From: Ga0077560 sp046330435
GTDB lineage: Bacteria; Actinomycetota; Thermoleophilia; Miltoncostaeales; Miltoncostaeaceae
Length of the DNA: 64,000 bases
Direction: 5' to 3'
NCBI GenBank assembly: GCA_046330435.1
Contig: JAXLST010000012.1
Span: forward strand, 124,001 to 188,000
The notes beneath the pieces are model-generated. The model was not told the DNA's origin and made no database searches. It saw nothing but the letters and a program-made list of their open reading frames with translations. Positions within the stretch are counted from its first letter, which is position 1. Each line of letters begins with the position of its first letter. The position numbers were made by a program, and so were the translations under genes. Below are positions 34,397-41,298 of the stretch, one piece after another.

Positions 34397-35239
34397 TCAG
34401 TCCTCCCGGGTGATGCGCTGGGGGTGGGTGTAGACGTTCATGCGGTCCTCGCGGAGGAACCCCACGAGGGTGACGCCCAGGGCGTCCGCCGTGGCGACGG
34501 CCAGGCTCGACGGCCCCGAGACCGCGCACACGACCGGGATGCCGGCCACCGCGGCCTTCTGGACGATCTCGAAGGAGCTGCGCCCCGACACCAGCAGCAC
34601 GTGGCCGGCCAGGGGCAGGCGCCCCTCGAGGGCCGCCCAGCCCACGACCTTGTCGACGGCGTTGTGGCGCCCCACGTCCTCGTGCACGCGAACGGCGGCG
34701 CCGTCGCCGGTGAACAGGCCGGCGGCGTGCAGGGCGCCGGTGCGCCCGAAGCCCCGCTGGTGCTCCAGCAGCACGTCGGGCAGGCCCAGCAGCGTCCGCG
34801 CCGCCACGCGGTGCTCGCACGCGACCGGCGCGCACCGGGCGCGCAGCTCGTCGAGCGTCGCGGTGCCGCACACCCCGCACGCCGCGGTGACGGCGTGGGC
34901 GCGGGCCCGCACCTCGCGCCGCGGCGCGTTGGCGGAGCGCACCACGACGGCATTGTACGCCTGTTCCTCGCCGGGATCCGTGCAGTACGCGACGCCCGAG
35001 ATGTCGCCGGCCTCCAGGAGTCCCTCGGTCACCAGGAACCCGGCGGCCAGGGCGAAGTCGGCGCCCGGGGTGCGCATGGTCACCGCGACCGGCGTGGCCT
35101 CCCCGCCGGCGGCGGCCACCCGGACCTCCAGGGGTTCCTCCCCGGCGAGCCGGTCGGCGCGGGTCTCCCAGCGGCCGTCGCGCAGCCGCAGGACCCGTGC
35201 GGGCACGGCGGCGCTGCGGTCGGCTGCGGAGGTCGCCAT
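34397..35239 (-). CDS. fdhD: FdhD, sulfurtransferase for formate dehydrogenase
   Basis: A 280-residue accessory protein that passes sulfur from a cysteine desulfurase to the molybdenum cofactor of formate dehydrogenase-like enzymes. The sulfur-carrying CGVCG motif lies at residues 121-125. Other hallmarks are EEPLEVRV, FLVTEGLL, HEDVGRHNAVDKVVG and SGRSSFEIVQKAA. The stop abuts the start of the downstream oxidoreductase (TGA then ATG), so the two are co-translated, which supports the oxidoreductase being an FdhD client. Confidence 0.96.
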   Translation of the reverse strand: MATSAADRSAAVPARVLRLRDGRWETRADRLAGEEPLEVRVAAAGGEATPVAVTMRTPGADFALAAGFLVTEGLLEAGDISGVAYCTDPGEEQAYNAVVVRSANAPRREVRARAHAVTAACGVCGTATLDELRARCAPVACEHRVAARTLLGLPDVLLEHQRGFGRTGALHAAGLFTGDGAAVRVHEDVGRHNAVDKVVGWAALEGRLPLAGHVLLVSGRSSFEIVQKAAVAGIPVVCAVSGPSSLAVATADALGVTLVGFLREDRMNVYTHPQRITRED

Positions 35240-35264
35240 GGGGAAACGCTAGCGTCACGGGGGC

Positions 35265-36425
35265 ATGCGCGACGTGAGCCTCAGCGATGCCCTCGCCCTG
35301 TGCGCCGCCAACCGGGTGGCGACGGGGGAGGAGACGGTGCCCGTCGGGGCCGCCGCCGGGCGCGTGCTCGCCCGTGACGTCGTGGCCCTGGTGGACCTGC
35401 CGTCCGCCGACACCGCGGCGATGGACGGGCTCGCGGTGCGCTCCGCCGACACGCCCGGCACCCTGGCGACGGTGGGCGAGCACCGGGCCGGTCACCCGGG
35501 GGATGTCGTGCTCGCGGCCGGGCAGGCCGCGCGGATCTCCACGGGCGCGGTGCTGCCGGACGGCGCCGACGCCGTGGTGCGCCGCGAGGAGGTCCGCGGC
35601 ACGCCCGAGGCCGCCGAGGTGCCCGGGGTCGCCCCCGGCCGGGACGTGCGCCGCCGCGGCGAGGTGATCGCGGCCGGCCAGGTGCTGCTGCCGGCCGGGA
35701 CCCGCGTCGCGCCCACCGCCGTGACGGCCCTGGGGTCGGTGGGCATGGCGGAGGTCACGGTGCTCGCCCCGCCGCGGGTCGCCGTGATCGGGGTGGGCGA
35801 CGAGCTGGTGCCGCTGGGGGCGCCCGCCCGGCCCGGCCAGGTGTACGACAGCAACCGCGTGGGCGTCGGCGCCCAGCTCGCGGCGGCCGGGGCCGAGGTC
35901 ATCTCCAACGCCTCGGTGGGCGACGACCGCGACGCCACCGTCTGGGCCATCCACAACGCCCTCGGCATGGGCGCGGACATGGTGGTCACGGTCGGCGGGG
36001 TGTCGGCGGGCGACCACGACCACGTGCGGCCCGCCATGCGGGCGCTGGGCGCCGAGGAGGTGTTCCGCGGCGTGCGGGTGGTGCCATGCCGCCCGGTGTG
36101 GCTTGGCCGCAGGGACCGGGTGGTGCTGCTGGGGCTGCCGGGCAACCCGGCCTCGGCCGCCATCGCGCTGCACCTGTTCGGCCGCGTCCTGCTGGGGCAC
36201 CCGGACGACTGGCCGCTGCGCGCCCCGCTGGCGGCCGACTGGACGGCGCGGCCCGGGATGGTCCAGGTGCTGCGGTGCACCCTCCGCGACGGCGCCCTGC
36301 ACCCGCTGCGCGCCCAGGAGGCGCACGCGGTCACCAGCATGGCCCTGGCCGCCGCGCTGGCGCTGGTGGAGGGGGAGACCGCCGCCGGCACCCCGGTGCC
36401 GTGGTCGCCGGTGGGGCCCGCGTGA
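35265..36425 (+). CDS. moeA: MoeA, molybdopterin molybdenumtransferase
   Basis: A 386-residue enzyme that inserts molybdate into adenylylated molybdopterin. Landmarks are DLPSADTAAMDGLAVRSAD, ISTGAVLPDGADAVVRREEV, a RRRGEVIAAGQVLLPAGTR segment, GDELVPLG, VTVGGVSAGDHDHV and LGLPGNPASA. MDGLAV in place of the usual MDGYAV is a small deviation. It is divergent from fdhD with only 25 bp between. The stop overlaps the next gene. Confidence 0.95.
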   Translation: MRDVSLSDALALCAANRVATGEETVPVGAAAGRVLARDVVALVDLPSADTAAMDGLAVRSADTPGTLATVGEHRAGHPGDVVLAAGQAARISTGAVLPDGADAVVRREEVRGTPEAAEVPGVAPGRDVRRRGEVIAAGQVLLPAGTRVAPTAVTALGSVGMAEVTVLAPPRVAVIGVGDELVPLGAPARPGQVYDSNRVGVGAQLAAAGAEVISNASVGDDRDATVWAIHNALGMGADMVVTVGGVSAGDHDHVRPAMRALGAEEVFRGVRVVPCRPVWLGRRDRVVLLGLPGNPASAAIALHLFGRVLLGHPDDWPLRAPLAADWTARPGMVQVLRCTLRDGALHPLRAQEAHAVTSMALAAALALVEGETAAGTPVPWSPVGPA

Positions 36426-37215
36426 CGCCCCCCGTGCTGCTGCTCACCGGCGGCTCCGGGCTGCTGGGCCGGGCCGTGCGCGCCGCCGCCGAGGGCTGGC
36501 GGGTGGTGGCGCCCTCGCACGGGGAGCTGGACGTGTGCGACGCCGGGGCCGTGCGGGCGGCCGTCGCCGACGCGGCCCCGGCGGCCGTGGTGCACTGCGC
36601 GTACGCCCGGGACGACCGGGCCGTGAACGTCGACGGGGCCGGCAACGTCGCCGGCGCCGCAGCCCTGGCCGGGGCGCGGCTGGTCCACATGTCCACCGAC
36701 GTGGTGTTCGCCGGCCGGGAGGCCCGTACACCGAGGACGACCCGGCGGACCCGGTGCACGACTACGGCCGCGCCAAGGCCGACGCGGAGCGCGTGGTGAT
36801 GGCGGCGCACCCGGGCGCCGTGATGGTCCGCACCTCGCTCATGTACGGCGGCCCCGAGAGCCCGCCGGTGCGGATGGTCCTGGACGCCGCCGCCGGCACG
36901 GCGGACGTGGCGTTCTTCGCCGACGAGTACCGGTCCGTCGCGCACGTGGACGACATGGCCGCCGCGGTGCTCGCCCTCGCGCGGATGGACGTCCGGGGAC
37001 CGCTGCACGTCGCCGGCCCGGCGCCGGTGAGCCGCCTCGCCTTCGCGCACGCCGTGTGCCGGGCGTACGGCCTGCCGGAGGACGCCGTGCGCGGATCCAC
37101 GCTCGCCAGGGCCGGCCTGAGCCGGCCCGGCAACCTGGTGCTCGACAGCTCCAGGGCCGCCGCGCTCGGCGTGCCGATGCCCGGACCCGTCGAGGCCCGC
37201 CTGCGGGCGTCCTAG
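36422..37215 (+). CDS. NAD-dependent epimerase/dTDP-4-dehydrorhamnose reductase-like protein, apparent frameshift
   Basis: An RmlD-like short-chain oxidoreductase. From GTG 36422 it reads LLTGGSGLLGRAVRAAAEGW (NAD-binding GGSGLLG), HGELDVCDAGAV, AAVVHCAYARDD and LVHMSTDVVFAG. Just after VVFAGRE the frame breaks; the natural continuation GPYTEDDPADPVHDYGRAKA is one base away, near 36717-36727. With one extra base the protein has about 264 residues and keeps the YxxxK catalytic pair (YGRAK). The total length lacks exactly one base of a multiple of three. Start overlaps the moeA stop; substrate is unknown, and it may act outside rhamnose synthesis since no other rml gene is near. Confidence 0.75.
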
Positions 37216-38288
37216 AGCTCCGCGATCGCCGCGGCCACCGTCTCCAGCGAGTGGAGGTCGTGGCCGGAGGCGAAGACGTCCACCGACGGCAGCGCGGCGG
37301 CCATCCCGCGGGCCAGGGGGGCGTAGTCGGGGTTCTCCTTGAGCGGGTTGAGCCACACCACGCGGTGGGCGAGGCGGTGCACGCGGCGCATGGCCTCGCG
37401 CAGGACCTCCGGGTCGCCCACGTCGAGTCCGTCGGAGAGGATCACCACCACCGACCCGCGAAGCAGCCCCCCGTGGTGGTCGAGCAGGTCGCGCACGCTC
37501 TGCCCGATGCGCGTCCCGCCCTCCCAGTCGGTCTCCGCCGACGCGGCGCGGCGCAGGGCCTCGTCGGGGGAGGCGTGGTCGAGCATCCCGGTGACCCGCG
37601 TGAGGCGCGTGCCGAACACGAAGGCCTCCCACCGCGGCTCGCCGCGCAGGGCGGCGTGGGCGAACAGCAGCAGGCCCCGGGCGTACGCGGCCATCGACCC
37701 GGAGACGTCGATGAGCAGCACCACGCGCCGGCGGCGCCGGCGGCGCTCACGCCAGGCCCGGTCGATGGGCTCACCGCCGCTGCGGAACGCCCGCCGCAGC
37801 GTGCGGCGCAGGTCGGGCTCGCCCCGCCGCGCCGCTCGGCGCCGGCGCGTGCGGCGCTGCGGGGCCCGCAGCCGCATGCGCGCCATCAGGCGGGCCAGGC
37901 GGGCCAGCTCCTCGTCGCCGCACCGCGCGAAGCTGGTGCGCCGCAGCACCTCCGTGGGGCTCGCCAGGGCCGCGTCCGGGGGCGGCGCGTCGAGCGGGAC
38001 GCCGGAGACGGCGTCGAACGGGGTCCCCCGGATGGTGGCCCGCTCGCTGCGGGTGCGGGTGACGCGCGGCGCGTCCACGCCGAGCATCTCCCGGTACACC
38101 CGGTCGTAGACCGGGATGTCGTCGGCCCGGGTCACCAGCGTCGCGCGCCCGGCCCAGTACAGGTCCCCGGGGGCGAGCGCCGCGGCCCGGGCGAGCAGGG
38201 CCACCTGCCCGGTGCCCACCGGCACCCCGGCCGCCCGAAGGCCCGTCGCGAGCGCCACCAGCCGCGACTCCGGGGCGGGTCCGGTCAC
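37212..38288 (-). CDS. coxE: CoxE-like VWA domain protein
   Basis: A 358-residue protein with a C-terminal von Willebrand A domain carrying the metal-ion site DVSGSM and VVILSDGLDVGDPE. A basic central region (RRTRRRRAARRG) precedes it. In CO-dehydrogenase clusters CoxE works with the AAA+ protein CoxD to build the Cu/Mo or Mo active site after the apoenzyme folds. The GTG start overlaps the coxD stop (AGTGA), so both are co-translated. It ends with a 4-bp convergent overlap with the epimerase-like gene. Confidence 0.88.
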   Translation of the reverse strand: MTGPAPESRLVALATGLRAAGVPVGTGQVALLARAAALAPGDLYWAGRATLVTRADDIPVYDRVYREMLGVDAPRVTRTRSERATIRGTPFDAVSGVPLDAPPPDAALASPTEVLRRTSFARCGDEELARLARLMARMRLRAPQRRTRRRRAARRGEPDLRRTLRRAFRSGGEPIDRAWRERRRRRRRVVLLIDVSGSMAAYARGLLLFAHAALRGEPRWEAFVFGTRLTRVTGMLDHASPDEALRRAASAETDWEGGTRIGQSVRDLLDHHGGLLRGSVVVILSDGLDVGDPEVLREAMRRVHRLAHRVVWLNPLKENPDYAPLARGMAAALPSVDVFASGHDLHSLETVAAAIAEL

Positions 38289-39160
38289 TCCCCGGACAGC
38301 TCCTCCGCCAGGGCCCGCCGTGCGGCGTGGATGTCGTCGGGGTTCTTCACCAGCGCGCCGAGCGTGGCCTCCGCGACCTCCAGCTCCAGCGACGTGAACC
38401 CCAGCGCGTCGACCGCGCGCGCCCAGTCCACCGACTCCGCGGGTCCCGGCGGCTTGATGAGGTCGGCATCGCGCAGCAGGGCGACCGCCTGCGCGACGCT
38501 GGCCGCCAGCGCCTCGGACACGCCGGGGGCGCGCAGCCGCACGATCTCGGTCTCGCGGGCGACGTCCGGGTAGTCGATCCAGTGGAACAGGCACCGGCGC
38601 TTGAGCGCGTCGTGCAGCTCCCGGGTGCGGTTGGAGGTGATGACCACCACCGGGGGGCGCTCGGACGCGATGGTCCCGATCTCGGGGATCGTCACCTGGA
38701 AGTCGGCGAGCACCTCCAGCAGGAACGCCTCGAACTCGTCGTCCGCGCGGTCGAGCTCGTCGATGAGCAGCAGCGCCCGGTCCCCGGCCCGCACCGCCGC
38801 CAGCAGGGGCCGCTCCACCAGGAACTCCGGCCCGTAGAGCTCCCCCGACCCGGCGGCCGCGCCGTCCTGCAGGGCCCGCGCGTGGAGCAGCTGGCGCGCG
38901 TAGTCCCACTCGTAAAGCGCCTGCCCGGCGTCGATGCCCTCGTAGCACTGCAGGCGGATGAGGCGGAGGCCCATCACGCGGGCGAGGGTCCGGGCCAGCT
39001 CGGTCTTGCCGACCCCGGGCTCGCCCTCCAGCAGCAGCGGCCGGCCGAGCTTCAGTGCAAGGTAGGCGGTGACCGCCAGGCCGTGGTCGGCGAGGTACGA
39101 GTGCTCCGAGAGCGCCGCTTCCAGCTGCTGGACTGACGTGAACTCCATATCCCGCAACAT
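38285..39160 (-). CDS. coxD: CoxD-like MoxR family AAA+ ATPase
   Basis: A 291-residue AAA+ chaperone. Walker A is GEPGVGKTE, Walker B is LLIDELDRAD, sensor region is VVITSNRTRELHDALKRRC, and the lid follows. It should partner the VWA protein just downstream in maturing the molybdenum hydroxylase encoded on the other strand. The start at ATG 39160 is preferred because AAGGCAAGG lies upstream; ATG 39148 (MEFTSVQQL) is possible. It is divergent from the xdhC-coxGSLM operon, with a 61-bp shared promoter region. Confidence 0.9.
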   Translation of the reverse strand: MLRDMEFTSVQQLEAALSEHSYLADHGLAVTAYLALKLGRPLLLEGEPGVGKTELARTLARVMGLRLIRLQCYEGIDAGQALYEWDYARQLLHARALQDGAAAGSGELYGPEFLVERPLLAAVRAGDRALLLIDELDRADDEFEAFLLEVLADFQVTIPEIGTIASERPPVVVITSNRTRELHDALKRRCLFHWIDYPDVARETEIVRLRAPGVSEALAASVAQAVALLRDADLIKPPGPAESVDWARAVDALGFTSLELEVAEATLGALVKNPDDIHAARRALAEELSGE

Positions 39161-39183
39161 AGCGCCTTGCCTTTGTGCGGATA

Positions 39184-39198
39184 TTGACGAACTTGACG
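39184..39198 (+). promoter_or_regulatory. Possible -35 elements of the xdhC-coxGSLM operon
   Basis: Two TTGACG hexamers (39184-39189 and 39193-39198) lie in the short gap between divergent coxD and xdhC. No convincing -10 is seen at 17 bp from either, so this is tentative. Confidence 0.3.
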
Positions 39199-39221
39199 CG
39201 ACCATGGGAGTGTGACGAGCC

Positions 39222-40247
39222 ATGCGGGACCTGCTGCCAACCCTCGCCACGGCGGCCGCGAGGGACGAGCGCGTCGCGATCGCCCTGGTGGCCAAGGTCT
39301 ACCGGTCGGCGCCGCGGCAGGCCGGGTCCGCCATGGCCCTGTTCGCCGACGGCCGGATCCTGGGGTCGGTGACGGGCGGGTGCGTGGAGCCCGACGTCCT
39401 GGCGAACGCCCGGGAGGTGCTGGACGGCGGCCCCGCGCGGCTCATCCCGTACGGCATCGCCGACGAGGACGCCTTCGCCGTGGGGCTCCCGTGCGGCGGC
39501 CAGGTCGACATCCTCGTGGAGCCCATGGAGGGGGACATCGTCCGGGTCCTCGCCTCGGACGTGGCCGAGGAGCGGCCGGCGGCCTACGCGACCGTGGTCG
39601 CCGGCCCGGGCCTCGGCACCCGCCGCGCCGTCCATCCGGGCGACGACCCCGCCGATCCGCTGGTCGCCGCAGCGCTCCCGATGCTCGCCGCGGGCGACAC
39701 CGGGACCGTGCAGGCCGGCGAGGACACCGTGCTGGTGCACGCGCTGGTCCCGCGGCCGGCGATGTACGTGTTCGGCGCGATCGACCACGCCTCGGCGGTT
39801 GCGTCGATCGGGAAGTTCCTGGGCTACCGCGTGACCGTGGTGGACGCCCGGGACGCGTTCCTCACCCCGGAGCGCTTCCCGGACGCCGACGAGCTCATCG
39901 CCGAGTGGCCGCACCGGTTCCTCGAGGCCGCGCCGGTGGACCGCCGGACCGTCATCTGCGTCCTCACCCACGACCAGAAGTTCGACGTGCCCGCCCTGCG
40001 GGTCGCCCTGTCCACCGACGCCGGCTACATCGGCGCCATGGGCAGCCGGCGCACCACGGAGCGCCGCCACCAGCGGCTGCTGGAGGAGGGCCTCACGGAG
40101 GCGGAGCTGGCGCGCGTGCACGCCCCGATCGGGTTGTCGATCGGGTCAAAGACCCCCGAGGAGGTTGCCGTTGCCGTCGCAGCAGAGATCGTCCGCACCT
40201 TCCGCGTGGGACCGGTGACACGGGATGAAGCTCGAGCACAGGTTTGA
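39222..40247 (+). CDS. xdhC: XdhC/CoxF family molybdenum cofactor maturation protein
   Basis: A 341-residue protein of the XdhC family, which binds the molybdenum cofactor and assists its sulfuration and insertion into xanthine-dehydrogenase-family enzymes. The N-terminal XdhC/CoxI domain has YRSAPRQAGSAMALF, GSVTGGCVE and GLPCGGQVDILVEP. The C-terminal Rossmann domain has MYVFGAIDHASAVASIGKFL, THDQKFD and GYIGAMGSRRTTERR. It is first in the operon; its end overlaps coxG by 23 bp. Confidence 0.92.
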   Translation: MRDLLPTLATAAARDERVAIALVAKVYRSAPRQAGSAMALFADGRILGSVTGGCVEPDVLANAREVLDGGPARLIPYGIADEDAFAVGLPCGGQVDILVEPMEGDIVRVLASDVAEERPAAYATVVAGPGLGTRRAVHPGDDPADPLVAAALPMLAAGDTGTVQAGEDTVLVHALVPRPAMYVFGAIDHASAVASIGKFLGYRVTVVDARDAFLTPERFPDADELIAEWPHRFLEAAPVDRRTVICVLTHDQKFDVPALRVALSTDAGYIGAMGSRRTTERRHQRLLEEGLTEAELARVHAPIGLSIGSKTPEEVAVAVAAEIVRTFRVGPVTRDEARAQV

Positions 40248-40836
40248 GGTCACCGCCTCGCCCGACCAGGCGATGGCGCTGATGCTGGACGGCAACCGGG
40301 TGATCCCCTGCATGCCGGGCGCTGAGCTCGACACGCAGGTGGATGAACGCACCTGGAAGGCGAAGATGACCGTGGCCCTCGGCCCGGTGAAGATGCACTT
40401 CGTCGCCGACGTCCACGTCGACCAGATCGACGAGGAGGCCAAGCGCGCGCGCCTGGTGTTCACCGGGCGCGACACGCGGGGGATGGGAAGCGCGCAGGGC
40501 GCGAGCGCCGCGCACTTCGTGGGGATCGACGGCGGCCGCACCCGTGTGGAGCTGGACACCGACGTCCAGTTCAGCGGCAAGGCCGCCCAGATGGGACGGC
40601 CCAACGTCGTGAACGACGTGAGCCAGACGCTGGTCGGCAAGTTCGCCCACTGCTTGCAGATCCAGCTCACGGGCAGCGCCGAGGAGGCCATGCACGCCCG
40701 TGAGGACAGCAGCAAGCCCCTGTCCGGGATCACCGTGATGGGCGCGGCCGCGAAGGGCGCGGTGGGCCGCCTGTTCCACCGGGACAAGGACGAGGACGAC
40801 ACCGACAACGACGAGGGCAAAGGGGACGCGACGTGA
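40225..40836 (+). CDS. coxG: CoxG family SRPBCC domain protein
   Basis: A 203-residue protein of the CoxG/SRPBCC helix-grip fold, starting MKLEHRFEVTASPDQAMALM with IPCMPGAEL and the DVQFSGKAAQMGRPNVVNDV segment. In carboxidotrophs CoxG helps attach CO dehydrogenase to the membrane. An acidic tail (DKDEDDTDNDEGKGD) closes the protein. It overlaps xdhC upstream and coxS downstream (GTGA), so it is tightly co-translated. Confidence 0.9.
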   Translation: MKLEHRFEVTASPDQAMALMLDGNRVIPCMPGAELDTQVDERTWKAKMTVALGPVKMHFVADVHVDQIDEEAKRARLVFTGRDTRGMGSAQGASAAHFVGIDGGRTRVELDTDVQFSGKAAQMGRPNVVNDVSQTLVGKFAHCLQIQLTGSAEEAMHAREDSSKPLSGITVMGAAAKGAVGRLFHRDKDEDDTDNDEGKGDAT

Positions 40837-41288
40837 GGATCACCCTCACGGTCAACGGGCGCGCGAACGAGGTGGATGTCGAGCCCCGCGACCTGCTGGT
40901 CTACGTGCTTCGCGAGAAGCTCGGCCTGACCGGCACCAACATCGGCTGTGACACCTCCACGTGCGGCAGCTGCACCGTCCACGTCGACGGTGAGTCCATC
41001 AAGAGCTGCACCCTGCTGGCGGTGCAGTGCGACGGCCGCGCGATCACCACGATCGAGGGCCTGGCCAACGGCTCCCTGCACCCGGTGCAGGAGGCCTTCA
41101 CGTCCGAGCACGCGCTGCAGTGCGGGTTCTGCACCCCGGGGATGATCATGGCGGCCGCCAGCCTCCTGAACGAGGTGAGCAACCCCACCGAGGAGCAGAT
41201 CCGCGAGGGTCTCGAGGGGAACCTGTGCCGCTGCACGGGCTACCACAACATCGTGAAGGCGGTGCAGAAGGCCGCCGCGGCCGGATAG
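40833..41288 (+). CDS. coxS: CoxS, [2Fe-2S] small subunit of CO-dehydrogenase-like enzyme
   Basis: A 151-residue iron-sulfur subunit. The plant-ferredoxin-type cluster uses cysteines 39, 44, 47 and 59 (GCDTSTCGSC then SC). The second, proximal cluster uses cysteines 97, 100, 132 and 134 (QCGFCTPG and LCRCTGYHN). It passes electrons from the Mo site to the FAD subunit. GTG 40833 overlaps the coxG stop. Ten bases separate it from coxL. Confidence 0.96.
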   Translation: MRITLTVNGRANEVDVEPRDLLVYVLREKLGLTGTNIGCDTSTCGSCTVHVDGESIKSCTLLAVQCDGRAITTIEGLANGSLHPVQEAFTSEHALQCGFCTPGMIMAAASLLNEVSNPTEEQIREGLEGNLCRCTGYHNIVKAVQKAAAAG

Positions 41289-41298
41289 GGGGCCACGC

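Noticed and set aside
31902..36326. Long minus-strand open frame of over 1400 codons across several genes
   Set aside because: It is out of frame with FdhD and the oxidoreductase and antisense to moeA; its content is typical high-GC shadow.
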